Below are positions 46,041 through 57,025 of a stretch of 64,000 nucleotides of DNA, piece by piece. The first letter of the stretch is position 1. Each line of letters begins with the position of its first letter. Both the position numbers and the translations under genes were made by a program. The stretch comes from Siphonodentalium dalli (Eukaryota > Mollusca > Scaphopoda > Gadilida > Siphonodentaliidae), in contig CP136067.1 of the NCBI GenBank assembly GCA_032622095.1, positions 75,914,705-75,978,704 of the forward strand, written 5' to 3'. The notes beneath the pieces were generated by a model, which was given only the letters and a program-made list of their open reading frames with translations, did no database searches and had not been told where the DNA came from.

Positions 46041-46365
46041 ACCCCCACGCCCCGACCCCCACCCATCACCCCGGGGGGGGGGGGTGCCACCCGAGGGGGT
46101 GAAAATGGGTTACGGACCATTTTCGAGAACGGTAAGGTTTTCGATCGATTTGACGGCATGGGTGGGTGGTCCGCCCCAAATACACCTAGAAACACCCGAC
46201 CCCCACCCATCACCCCGGGGGTGCCACCCGAGGGGGTGAAAATGGGGTACGGACCATTTTCGAGAACGGTAAGGAATTCGACCGATTTGACGGCATGTGT
46301 GGGTGGGCCGCCCCAAATACCCCCTAGAAACACCCCGACCCCCCGCCCGTCACCCCCGGATCCTA
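46041..46365 (+). repeat. Subterminal GC-rich tandem repeat, about 148-bp unit
   Basis: Two and a fraction units; the inverse counterpart (about 1.5 units) is at 51255-51485. Proline-rich open frames here are artefacts of C-rich sequence. Confidence 0.8.
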
Positions 46366-47510
46366 TATCATCAGCTTGGAATAAAAGGGAATGACTTATT
46401 AATATACAGATGGTCTGTCTCTGTACAAATATATAATAAATGTAATTGTAGATTCTCTTCTTATTTTGTTGTTTAAAATAGCACAACGTCAGTGGTCCAA
46501 TCTTAGTTGACAAGACACCACAGACATGACAAGATTGTGAAGGGCGCAAGTATATTATAGGCATCTCCAATGAGCGCCTATCTAGTTTTGTCCAGGTTGA
46601 TTAGCCATGATCTCTCGACAATTATGGGTTATAACACGCTCATATTAACGTTCTTGTTGGAATGGAAATAAGCGTCCATGCTAATCAACATGAGCATGCT
46701 TAATATCACACTAACATTCCCTTTATGATGCGAATTAGTACAACGTCTTTCAGTGGTGTACGTTAAGCGAGACCATTGATTCACTGTTCTGTACACACCA
46801 TTTGAACCATTATTATAGTTTTATCCGCGCCAAATTCAAGAATGCTTATAGTCTTCAATTTATTCTTAAATATTATGGTCGGAGAGTTGGAAATTTAAAT
46901 GTATTATTCACCAAACATTTACGAAATTTCTGTTTGCATGCGACTCGGTGCCTAATTTATCACGGCATTGCTATTATGTGCGAAATAGTTTTATAGCACA
47001 GTGGTATATCAGGAGGTCCGGTGCATGTGTTTATTTGATCGTTTATTACTTCGATTGACAACTCTTTTAACACTTAATTTCAAGATGCCTCATAGTTTTG
47101 TCAAACGCATATATATGTTTGTTTCTATTTCCCTTTAATTTGTTGCATTCATCTTATGGGCACAGCGAACGTCTCTGGTCTCTGTGGTGGTCATCGTCAA
47201 TATGTATCCGGGGCATGTAGAGTGATATAATAAGACTGAGAGGCTTATTCATTCAGTCGAGTGTATAGCTTTCCAACTCTCCGTCTGATGAACTGTATAA
47301 AAATGAGTTGTTTATTGCTTACTGAATACCCAATTAAAGCCATACATAGTTTTTTAAACAATCACAAATTCAAATTGGTATAGAATCCAATTATAAGATT
47401 ATTACCAACACATATGAAGGACATAACAAAAGCTCCATGAATTTAGTTCCCAGTTCCTTATTCAGCTCCTTATTCAAATCTTTTTAGTTCCCAGTTCCCT
47501 GTTCCTTATT
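46366..47510. other. No gene seen
   Basis: AT-rich sequence within the 5.5-kb element. A short CCCAGTTCC(C/T)TRTTC-type tandem repeat occurs at about 47446-47530. Confidence 0.4.
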
Positions 47511-47529
47511 CAGCTCCTTATTCAAATTC

Positions 47530-48850
47530 AACCTCCGATTCGAGAAATTCGACGGAATGGCGACTAGAATGATCAAATTTTGAGTATAGCCACCCTAGAA
47601 GCAAATCTCTGTCAAAAAATGGGCGTAAGTGGAGCCTGAATTCCAAGCGGGCCTTAAAATGTTGCCAAATTCCAGATTGTGAAAGATCTATGACATTGGT
47701 GGCCACTTTTGTGGTGAATTCGTCCATAACCACCCTAGTGGCAAATAAATGTCATGAAATTACCCGGCCAGCCCATTATACCCGGCCACAAATTGGGCGT
47801 AAGTGGAGCCTGGAACCAAACGGACCCTAAAATGTTGCTAAATTCCACATTGTGAGAGGTCTATGTCATTGGTGGCCCCGTTTGATATGTATTCATCCAT
47901 AGCCAGCCTAGAGGCATATCTCTGTCTACAAACTACCCAGCTAGCCCATTATACCCGGCCACAAATTGGGCGTAAGTAAATCCTGGAATCCAGATGGACC
48001 ATAAAATGTTACTAAATTATCGATTGAGACACAGGTCTATGCTGTTGTCGTGCACAGCCGCAATCGGCCAGACAACCACAAGGCGTTTAATTAGTCTGAA
48101 AAAAAACTGTCAGATCACATGATAATCCACTTCATGACACAGTAGTTGCCAGTTTTTCTTGAATCGCTACATGTCTTATATATAGCACACTCGTATGGAC
48201 GATAGCCGGTCTATGTCCTCTTATGCTTTGCCATACTCCGTATATGACTGAATTCTTTCTGACGAACGTCACACTTGTATGGACGATCGCCGGTCTTTGT
48301 CCTCTTATGCTTTGCCAGACTCCAGATATGACTGAATTCCTTCTGATACACGTCACACTTGTATGGACGATCGCCGGTGTTCGTCCTCTTACGCATTGTC
48401 AGACTCCATATATAACTGAATTCCTTCTGATACACGTCACACTCGTATGGACGATCGCCGGTGTTCGTCCTCTTATGCATTGTCAGACTCCATATATGAC
48501 AGAATTCCTTCTCATACACGTCACATTCGTATGGACGATCGCCGGTGTTCGTCCTCTTGTGCATTGTCAGACTCCATATATAACTGAATTCCTTCTCATA
48601 CACGTCACTCTCGTATGGACGATCGTCGGTGTTCGTCCTCTGATGCATCATTATCAGACTCCACATATGACTGAATTCCTTCTCATACACGTCACACTCG
48701 TATGGATGATCGCCGGTGTTCCTCTTATGCATTGTCAAACTCCAATTTGTGGTCGGGTACAATGGGTTGGCCGGGTACTTTTATGACATAGATTTACCTC
48801 TAGGGTGCCTATACACAAAATTTGATCATTCTAGTCGCCATTTTTTCTTT
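47530..48850. mobile_element. Element with inverted ends enclosing a zinc-finger-derived array
   Basis: Sequence at 47555-48050 (units of roughly 190 bp with ACCCGGCCACAAATTGGGCG) recurs in inverse at about 48740-48850 (CCAATTTGTGGTCGGGTACA ... ATTTGATCATTCTAGTCGCC). Same family as the degenerate repeats at 8.6-9.5 kb. Confidence 0.5.
48132..48762 (-). pseudogene. Zinc-finger-derived tandem array lacking half its metal ligands
   Basis: On the minus strand about seven units of 84 bp (28 residues) encode a unit like RPYECDVYEKEFSHIWSLTM plus HKRTNTGD. The linker TGDRPY and the F, L and first H are those of Krueppel-type C2H2 fingers. However, the second Cys is Tyr (or Arg in the last units) and the second His is Asn (or Lys) in every unit, so no unit has a full set of zinc ligands. 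The first units at the N-terminal side include a two-base expansion (SLIMMHQRTN) and a C-to-S change. The continuous 183-residue frame (48762-48211) has no start context or partner domain that I recognise; a frame change near 48350 leads to further units. Confidence 0.75.
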
Positions 48851-49140
48851 TTTAGATTGAACTTGATTAAAAAAATTAAAATGACGAAAATGATCAAAAT
48901 GTGTACGAAGCGCATTTATAATAAGGTGCATATGCCTCTAGAGGACAAAGGGGCCACATGGTCCTCTGATGGTGTATGGAGGCTCCCGAAGGGAACCTGT
49001 TATAACTAGTTTAAAATATGGATGTTTAAAATGATAATAATACTAATTATCCACTCAGTTACAGAGAGACATCACTATTTTGTGTAGTCTTATCTAATGT
49101 GATATTTTGATTTGGGAAATAGTACACTATGTGTGGCTTC
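48851..49140. other. No gene seen
   Basis: AT-rich sequence; nothing recognised. Confidence 0.35.
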
Positions 49141-49149
49141 AACACCCAT

Positions 49150-50062
49150 CTTTATTCCGGGGATGTCCATGTGCTTCTACTGTGTGTGGGCGGGAACGAA
49201 TAGACACTGCCAAAAAAGATTTTCTATTAAGAAAATATTTCTTCATTTGAGATTTCTTTTTTTATTTTAAGAAAACGTTATTCACATTTATCACCTATTT
49301 TATTTAGAATTGTTTTCTAGAATTAAGAGAAACATTCTAGCTTATAAGAACACATATTAGAGAGCAAGAATTGTGTGTTTATGTTTTAGAAAGTGATCAG
49401 TGAAAGTGATACGATATTTTTCTGATTTAAAACAAAAAGTTTTGGAGAGTAAGAAATGTTTTCTTGTGTTAGAAAAAGTGATAATGCGGTTCTTCATTCC
49501 GGGGATGTCCATGTGCTTCTACTGCGTGTGGGCGGAACGAATAGACACTGCCAAAAAAGATTTTCTATTAAGAAAATATTTCTTCCTTTGAGATTTATTT
49601 TTTTATTTTAAGAAATAATATTCTTAGAACACGTTTAGAAAACGTTATTCACATATATTTACATACTAAGTGTTGTCATCACTAAATCCAGCATTCTGAT
49701 TGGTCGGCGCCCACGTGGCTAGTTGCAGTTATTTCTCGGTGAATGCGCAACGCCTCATAACACCAAGCTCATAACACCATCGATACGTCATTGGGTTTGG
49801 AAAGACGAACGCGTAATGTTTTGGTTACATCTCCATAAAAACAGTCCACATGACAGTTAATCCTTATTTATCACATATTCTTTTATCTAGAATTGTTTTC
49901 TAGAATTAAGAGAAACATTCCAACTTATAAGAACACATATTAGAGAGCATGAATTTTGTGCTTATGTTTTAGAAAGTGATCAGTGAAAGCGATACGATTT
50001 TTTTCTGATATTTGAAAAAAGTTTTGGAAAGTAAGAAATGTTTTCTTGTGTTAGAAAAAGTG
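49150..50062. repeat. Interleaved direct repeats (two pairs)
   Basis: Pair 1: 49153-49300 and 49492-49660, sharing GGGGATGTCCATGTGCTTCT and AATAGACACTGCCAAAAAAG. Pair 2: 49303-49478 and 49873-50062, sharing AATTGTTTTCTAGAATTAAG and AGAAAGTGATCAGTGAAAG. Noncoding. Confidence 0.75.
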
Positions 50063-50414
50063 ATAATGTGATTTCGTTCCTGATTTTAGAAAAAAAGGTT
50101 TTATAGAACAAGAATAAAACACCTATAAGAAATGCATGACATGATCTAATCTAATAAGAAAATAAAAACGTTTGTTATCACCCAACCAGACCAGACCATA
50201 TCTTCAAGAAGACAACAGGAATAACTAACATTATCCCAAATATTCCCCTGTATATCATGCAATTATATTTACGTAGAAAGTGTTTTTAACGAAAATTATT
50301 TTATTAAGTCTTTTACTTAAATAAGAAAATATTTTTTTCTCAATATAGAAACCTGCTTTTTTAACTAAGAAAAACTATCAAAAATCATAAAGCAACATTT
50401 TCGTGGGTCACTCC

Positions 50415-50910
50415 CAAAAAAATAAGCGCAATTAGATATTCCTTATTGAACTTCTATGTAATAAGATCTTCTCTTATTGCGTGTAACCTGAATTAGATTT
50501 TCCATTATTGTGCTTAAGCTCAATTAGGGATTGCACTTAAGTGCAATAAGATGTTAGTTACTTATTGCGCTTGAGCATAATTACATCCTTATTGTGCTTA
50601 AGTGCAATTAATATCTCCCTCTGCAAATAGTAGAATCCAAATAGGTCTGCATGTGGACAAGTCACCAGGTCACCAATAAACTATACCCATTGCACTATGG
50701 ACTACACCATTTGAATTACAGGGAGTTTATGGAAGCGCAATAAGGAAGATTTTTAATTGCACTTAAGTGCAATTAGCTCTTATTGCGCTTAAGCACAATA
50801 AGAATAGTCCTTATTGCACATAAGAGCTATCATATCTTCCCTTATTGCGCTTAAAAATGCAACTAGAGATTCTTTATGGCGCTTAAGCTCAATTATCTAT
50901 TAAATGTCAA
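50415..50910. repeat. Cluster of palindromic TTAAGCRCAATAA-type motifs
   Basis: About ten copies of half-palindromes such as CTTATTGCGCTTAAGC and ACTTAAGTGCAATTAG, in both orientations, spaced irregularly at some 20-120 bases. Several pairs form full palindromes around CTTAAG (for example near 50540 and 50768). Confidence 0.7.
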
Positions 50911-51516
50911 TTGGCTTCCCATATGTATATAAAGGGGCCATTTGCATGCGAAGTCAGAAATGCAATATAAATTGAAGAAATCAATTTATTTTATTTCAAT
51001 TATTAATGAGATACAGAACAGTTATCTGCACATAATGTGTTTTATAGTTACAAATAGTTATTTGTACACGATTCACAATATAATGAGTAGCTCACAGAAT
51101 TTGGACATATATGTTTGACTCCAACAGATCATCAAATACATAGAGTGTCCATTTATTTGCGATGTACATGTATACTATTTTGAATCACTCAAATCATGAT
51201 TGCGTTCACTGAAACGGATACAATTAATTTCTTCTTTGTCATATTCTACGTATTACCCCCCGGGGGTGATGGGTGTGGTCGGGGGTATCTATGTGGTATT
51301 TGGGGCGGGCCATCCACCCATGCCGTCAAATCGGTCGAAATCCTTACCGTTCTCGAAAATGGTCCGTACCCCATTTTCACCGCCGGGGGTGATGGGTGGG
51401 GGTCGGGGTGTTTCTAGGTGGTATTTGGGCGGGCCACCCACCCATGCCGTCAAATCGGCCGAAAGCGACATTTTTGAAAATAAGGAATAGGGAATAAGTT
51501 CCAATTGTCATGTTCG

Positions 51517-51890
51517 TTAAGAACGAGAGTAGATCAGCGGAGTTCAGTGTGCTGCAGAACATTAACTGTCATTCGAAGAATTTAATATATGCATTGCTAT
51601 GTGAGCTGTGTGGTGGGGCCGTGTGTACCGGGGAAACAGAACGTCGTTTGGTGGACAGGTTCGAGGAGCATGATATAGGCATCATACTACATGATTATAA
51701 ACCGATATACGACCATTTTAATTCGGCAGGACATAGTGGTGTGACGAATCTGAAGGTGGCAGTGTTGGAGTTGGTGAATGGTGGGAAACTGGAGCGACTT
51801 ATTCGGGAAGACATGTGGATGAGAAAGCTGGGGACACGCGAGGGGAATGGTTTTAACAAGAAGACGAGTAACACCACACCTATATTTTGA
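51517..51890 (+). pseudogene. Penelope-like element: GIY-YIG nuclease domain (3' part)
   Basis: The reading KNESRSAEFSVLQNINC resumes the linker cut at 46031. Then LIYALLCELCGGAVCTGETE carries the GIY part (LIYALLC) and a modified YIG part, in which Tyr of the usual Y-x-G is Cys (VCTGET). RRLVDRFEEH supplies the conserved Arg and His-bearing helix, HFNSAGHSGVTNLKVAVLEL and ERLIREDMWMRKLGT the later blocks with the catalytic Glu region. It stops at 51888-51890. GIY-YIG domains cut DNA during Penelope-like element insertion. The Tyr-to-Cys change, truncation and insertion make this copy inactive. Confidence 0.8.
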
Positions 51891-52032
51891 TATAATAATT
51901 ATGTAAATTCCACATCGCCATCGCTGGCGTTTCCATGGACATCGCAGCGTCGTGTGTACTACGTCACCGTAATAACTGACCTGGTTCATTCTGTAATTGA
52001 TTGCTGTACTGTGAAGATGTAGTTCTAATATT

Positions 52033-52080
52033 TCGACTGTCCTGATGAAGGTCCAGCTCGGGCCGAAAACTTGACATTAA
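52033..52080 (+). ncRNA. Candidate hammerhead ribozyme motif in the Penelope-like 3' end
   Basis: The core reads TGTC-CTGATGA-A, then stem II GGTCC/GGGCC around AGCTC, then GAAA, and ACTT-GACA. CUGAUGA and GAAA are the invariant hammerhead boxes; TGTC with GACA would form stem I, and stem III is minimal, as described for Penelope-like elements. Cleavage would be after the TT before GACA. Assigned by motif only. Confidence 0.55.
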
Positions 52081-52883
52081 AGAGTTATAATGTTACAGTT
52101 TATCAAAACATATAAGTCCAAACATGATGAACTATCGCAAATATAACATGAGTAAATGACCATTTATTGGACCAAAATATTTGAAATGACGAGGATTTTC
52201 TTACAGAATTGCATGTTTTGATCGAAAAAGGTGTAAATTTCAACTTTGGACATTGTGTTGGTAATTGCAGTTACAGTATTTAGAAATGTGATAAAATAGT
52301 GTCCTTTATAGATTACCATCCAAATTATATCGCATGTTTATCACAAAAAAAAAAATTCATGATATTTGGGGTGAGGGGTAACATAATCCAAATTTCTAAA
52401 ATATGGTTACAAAATTTGTCCGATATGTTGTATGTTTTGTTTGCAGTATACATTTCCAACATTTTTAAGATCTTAATCTTTGATCTACACTGAAACAGTT
52501 TTGAGAAATTGTCCGTTTGTTATTCCGAAATAATTGAAAAGAGATTGATTTTATGACAAAATTTAATGTTTTTGGTCCAAAAAGTGATAATTTCAAATTT
52601 GGTCAGCCTGGGTTGCTACTATCTTCAAAATATGACAATGTCGGGTGGAATGAAGGCTTTATTAGGCATGTGCCAGTTGGAACGCCATGGTGAAATAATG
52701 ATTGAATTTGGCAGCCATCTTGGATTTATACTGGAAACAAGGGTTAATATTGATCAGAAACCTGTTTCTAGTTCACTTTCTGAAAGAGCACACATAACCT
52801 GACATAATATAAAAAAATGGCACTTTTGGCCAGTCCGTTCCAATATGATAACAATTTGTCGCTAAGTCACTACACTACAGTGC

Positions 52884-53550
52884 GTGGGAGGAGCAACAAC
52901 TCTAAAACTGCGTAAAATTATCATTTAAAGGGACCGGAGGCATTCGCAAGTCTGCGGGCGCATCAGCACTAAACTGTAGAGCACGGGGAATTATTTGTGG
53001 TTAAATTGATGAAGTTCGGCGTTACATTTATACTTGTTGGTGATAGTTGTCTTACAGACTTTTATATTTTTATTAATGTGGTTTCTCTCTCCCTTGTTCT
53101 GTTTAAAACATATATTTGATTATTCTGATCAATAAAAATGCCCACCCTATTCAACAGAATCAACACAAACTGTAAACAATTATGGATAGAATGTTGTTAT
53201 GGAGGATAGGCGGCCATGTTAGTGACACCACAACGTTTGTGAAATCCCGAATGGGGCACAAAAACGGCCGTCACAACTCCATAACAACATTCATATGTGC
53301 TATAATCATGAACTAAGAACTTCATTATATGGGAAATTAATGGTTCATAATAATGTGATATCTTGTGTTGCCTATCCCGTTTTGCACGTTGAGCCCACCA
53401 GAAGTCTATTTGTTTTACCGTTAATGTTTATGTAAATGTTGATTTGTTTTTCGGTGTGAACATATATCTCTGTGCCACATGTTTCACACATACAACCCTT
53501 TCTACTTCAGATTCAGTTTAATTCATCTACCATATACATGGCTTTAAGAA
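52884..53550. other. No gene; one small inverted repeat
   Basis: GAATGTTGTTATGGAG (about 53190) and CTCCATAACAACATTC (about 53277-53292) face each other across about 70 bases and may be a small MITE. Otherwise nothing recognised. Confidence 0.45.
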
Positions 53551-53551
53551 T

Positions 53552-54562
53552 CTCATATATATTTTTGAAGACCTCTGTCTGTCTGTATGTCTGTATGTAT
53601 GTCATTTATACAAATCTACGATTCTCGACCGATCGGGACGAAACTTGGTACGTGTGTGTAGTTTGACCAGGTGGTCGTCGTTGTCGTATTGGCGAGCCCG
53701 TGCGGCGCCCGCTTCGCGCATGCGCAGACGATATCTCGGAAACGGGTGGAGCTATCGACTTGAAATTTGCTATGTAAATGTATCTTGCCCCGGATACGAA
53801 TTTTATCGGGTCGCCGAGCCCGTGTGACGCCAGCTTCGCGCATGCGCAAACCAGATCTCGGAAACGGGTGGAGCTATCGACTTGAAATTTGGTTTTTGAA
53901 TAGCCCGGACAACGTCGGGCTCATCGGCTAGTCTATTATATATTTTGGAAGATCTGTCTGTGTGTGGTGTGTGTGTGTTCGCGATGAACTTGGTATGTTG
54001 GGGTATTTTCGTCCGGGGGGGGTGGCATGGGCCTATTAATTTGTCCGTGCTACGTGACCTTGACCTTGAAATCGGGTCATTTCAATGTCAAACGCCCGAA
54101 TATCACGGGATTTCGATGAAACTTGGTATGTGGGGGTACCTTCGGTCGGGGAGTGGCATAGGCCTATTAATTTGCCCGTGCGACGTGACCTTGACCTCGG
54201 GTCATTTCAAGGTCAAACGCCCGAATATCACGGGATTTCGATGAAACTTGGTATGTGGGGGTACTTTCGTATGGGGAGTCTCATAAGCATATTCATTTGC
54301 CCGTGCGACGTGACCTTGACCTTGAAATCGGGTTACTTTTGTCCACTGAATGTTTTGGACGGGTCAAATCGTGACCCCGACCTGACCTTGACATTCAAAA
54401 TGATCAATTCAAGGTCAAATCGGGTAAAACCGGATGGATTTCGACGGGTACTTTTGTCCGGGCAGTGTTTTGGACGGGTCAAATCGTTACCCCACCTGAC
54501 CGTGACCTTCAAAATGGTCAATTCAAGGTCCAAGCCCGGACGAAGTCGGGTCACCTTCTAGT
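53552..54562 (+). mobile_element. Helitron-like pair, type A directly followed by type B
   Basis: Type A 53552-53932 ends AGCCCGGACAACGTCGGGCT, CATCGG, CTAGT; type B starts immediately at 53933 and ends CACCTTCTAGT at 54562. Bodies as in the array at 34-37 kb. Confidence 0.65.
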
Positions 54563-54916
54563 ATATATATAAATATGCATAAACATAGAGTCGAAACATA
54601 TCATATTGCTCGCAACCTCAGACGATCAAGATGAGATAATAATTACACAGGAGAGCAATTCGCTCTTTCATGGATGTGGCAAATAGATTAAAGTTTCGAA
54701 TTATATTTGGTTTGCCATTTGAAAGAAGATTGGTAAATTTTCTTATTATGGAAGTTCCATTAAGATTTCTAGATACACTTTTTCTGTTTGATACAGGACA
54801 AGTTCGGATAATTGTGGATAGTGCATGTTGAATGAGTTCTGCCCCTTCCTCTGTATTGGTGCCAACAACTATACCAGTTGGAAATGTACGTGTTGCCTCT
54901 TTCTGAAAGCTGTTAA

Positions 54917-55373
54917 AGGTACTCAATCCGAATTAATGCTCCTAAATTATTATTTCTTTGGCTTCAGGTGTAAAAAATATTTGATTCGAGTCGAGCAACC
55001 CACCCATCAAAGCTCAGAGTGATCAGATATAGATTTTTGAAGTTTGTTATTTCTCGAGATGTGCAATTAAATGTGGCCCAGAAAACGTGGTCATGCGGGT
55101 GGTCTCTGACAAAATTGCGGATGAAGATGGATAACTGTAAAATCAAGTGGTAATACGGCTAAATTTCGTGCTGCTTAAGTAATAATACGGCCATATTTGT
55201 TGAACAAAATGTTGATGAATCACAAGTTATAGGAAATGTGATATCATAGTTGACAGTGGTTAGCATTATTTTGTTGCAAATAATCGATTCTGATAATTAA
55301 AGGGCATTTTGAAGAAATGTTGTTGTTGTTATATCTTGATGATATGGGGACAGTCTGATCAGATTGAGTACCT
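54917..55373. mobile_element. TTAA-flanked MITE, copy 1
   Basis: TTAA at 54913-54916 and 55374-55377 flank ends AGGTACTCAATCCG and CAGATTGAGTACCT. Internal landmarks (TATTTGATTCGAGTCGAG, CAAAGCTCAGAGTGATCAGA) are shared with 58341-58809. The TTAA duplication is typical of the piggyBac and Kolobok groups. Confidence 0.8.
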
Positions 55374-55911
55374 TTAAATAGCGGCTTAATTCAAATGTCC
55401 AAGGACAGAGAGAGGCAGAATTAAACATAAACTGAATTCCACACTTAATAGACGTGCTGTCTGTCAGTCTCGTGAATGAGCTTATTTATAGCAATGTCAA
55501 AATGTCCTGAAACAATGTGTTTCCGACTGACGACTTGATAAGACCAATTCCATTTTGCTATAGCCAAGTCATAACAAGATTCAAGTAACTATGCTATAGT
55601 CACGGGAAATGTTTGAGCCGATTCCACGATAAACATGAATTGATTACCCGAACGGGAAATCTTAGGATTGTAAGTGACACAAAGCGAAATCGGCTGACAT
55701 GAAACGTCTTCTAAACCATCCCAATCTTGGCCTGGGACATTCATGGCATTTCATGCACCTATACTTTGAAATAAAAAAAGGGACAGATAACTATTAAATT
55801 AGAAATATATTACCTGAGTTATTTTTCCAATGTTATAACAGAGTTCCCCGCGCGCGTCAGAACATCAACACAAAATTTCCAGGTTTTGAATGGGTGGAAT
55901 ATGATCTATGT

Positions 55912-56077
55912 ATTGGATAGATCATCTCAACGAGTGTCTTCATAATTAAGACGGTCGGCGTTTTAGGAGTGATAAACTCTACTCGCGAGCGCGAGCGAGA
56001 AGGGTGTATCACTCCCAAACAAGACGCACACCGGCCGTCTTAATTATGAAGACACGAGTGAGATGATCTATCCAATT
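55912..56077. mobile_element. Palindromic MITE, about 60-bp arms
   Basis: ATTGGATAGATCATCTCA and TGAGATGATCTATCCAAT pair, continuing through GTGTCTTCATAATTAAGACG / CGTCTTAATTATGAAGACAC. The centre CTCGCGAGCGCGAGCGAG is itself CG-rich and palindromic. Confidence 0.8.
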
Positions 56078-57025
56078 TACAGGATGTATGTATAAACCCA
56101 GTGATAACGGGACGATTAATTAAATTTGTTGCACGGGATTAATATGAACTCGTCAGTGTGCAAGTCATCCTGTCGAAAGTAACCTGATGGACGGTCAACA
56201 GTAAAACGCCCAATTCTGCGATAGTGGCTGGAACAAATATATGAAGATAAGAGAGCTGACCCATCTATATCAGAATTGCTGTGAGCAAAGTTATATTTAA
56301 AACGTATTAAAAGGGACGTGTCTAGAATGTCTCCGTTGAGGTGTAATACTTGGTATTAAAAACGACACCTCCTTTGAATAATTTCCTTAACTTGGGAAAT
56401 TCTATTTGCACCCTCTATCCCCCTGTTGGAAATTTCTAATCGCTAACCGGGCACACCTGTAAGGTTAGGAATTTCCAACTGATGCCAATTTAGTCACGAC
56501 CAATTTCGCACCACTATAAATAGTGGTTGACATATTAAACTTGAAATCATTTGCAACCTATTTTCGATGCGAAATCTCTAACTGATGGTGTGTTATTTTT
56601 ACCAAAGTTTGGGGGGTGGCGTGTCACCGCATCCGTGCGTATATATAACTCATTTCGTCAATGTTTTAATGTTTCTCCAGCCGCAGCATATACATGTAAG
56701 CATGGAGTGCTGTGCGCACTTACTATATTGTTCAGCCCAATAGCAGAACATTCTGCAAAAATATAATTTGTAATAATTAATGCGTGAGAAAACGAAGTGA
56801 CATTGACGAAATTAGTTCAATATACAGCATTTTCATCGAAATTAGTTTGATTTCCCCCCCCCCCTCCATATTCTGTCCCATCCCCCCCCCCCTCCATATT
56901 TCCCCATACAGAAGAATGTCAATTGCAACAAATTCCTGTTGTGGTTAAGAAGGTCGCGCTTGCGTTATGTAATTAAGCAATCAACGGACAACCTGATAAT
57001 CGATCGTGGGTACAACACACACTTA
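56078..57025. other. No gene seen
   Basis: AT-rich with poly-C runs near 56856 and 56884; a copy of the AATTTCCAACTG motif at about 56473. Confidence 0.4.

Larger units (their letters stand above)
46033..51516. mobile_element. 5.5-kb TIR element inserted in the Penelope-like element
   Basis: Ends CGAACATGAC (46033) and GTCATGTTCG (51516) are 10-bp inverted repeats. The flanks TTAAAAACGA (46022-46031) and TTAAGAACGA (51517-51526) form a 10-bp target duplication with one mismatch. Inside the ends lie inverted GC-rich subterminal repeats (46041-46365 and 51255-51485) with CACCCATCACCCCGGGGG and TTTTCGAGAACGGTAAGG. The interior is a mosaic of other repeats. No transposase recognised. Confidence 0.65.
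45824..52102 (+). mobile_element. Penelope-like element, 5'-truncated, split by a later insertion
   Basis: Flanked by a 12-bp direct repeat TCAAAACATATA at 45812-45823 and 52103-52114; the left palindrome arm shows the single-copy empty site (near 41710). It carries the end of the RT-nuclease linker, a GIY-YIG domain and a hammerhead-like 3' motif. Between 46033 and 51516 it is interrupted by another transposon. Penelope-like elements are retroelements related to telomerase; this copy keeps only about 0.8 kb of its own sequence. Confidence 0.75.
40935..52882. mobile_element. Large palindromic (head-to-head) transposon, interrupted by later insertions
   Basis: The left arm 40935-43640 reads in inverse as 43700-45233, 45629-45823 and 52103-52882 once two insertions are removed. 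Outer ends are CAGTAGTGTAGTGAC on the left and GTCACTACACTAC on the right. Further matching pairs are 41000/52840, 41240/52600, 41650/52170, 41890/45220, 42190/44860 and 42390/44560. Each half carries a piece of the same coding gene, pointing outward from the centre at about 43.65-43.78 kb. Divergence between arms looks like 15-20% by eye. Either one foldback transposon or two truncated copies joined head to head. Confidence 0.75.

Noticed and set aside
46038-46394. Proline-rich 118-residue open frame
   Set aside because: Produced by a C-rich subterminal tandem repeat; no conserved residues and an equal frame on the other strand.
48223-48786. 187-residue plus-strand frame over the finger array
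   Set aside because: Shadow of the minus-strand zinc-finger-like repeats, which carry the recognisable linker.
54618-54926. 102-residue minus-strand frame
   Set aside because: No domain recognised, and its start lies inside a MITE terminal repeat.
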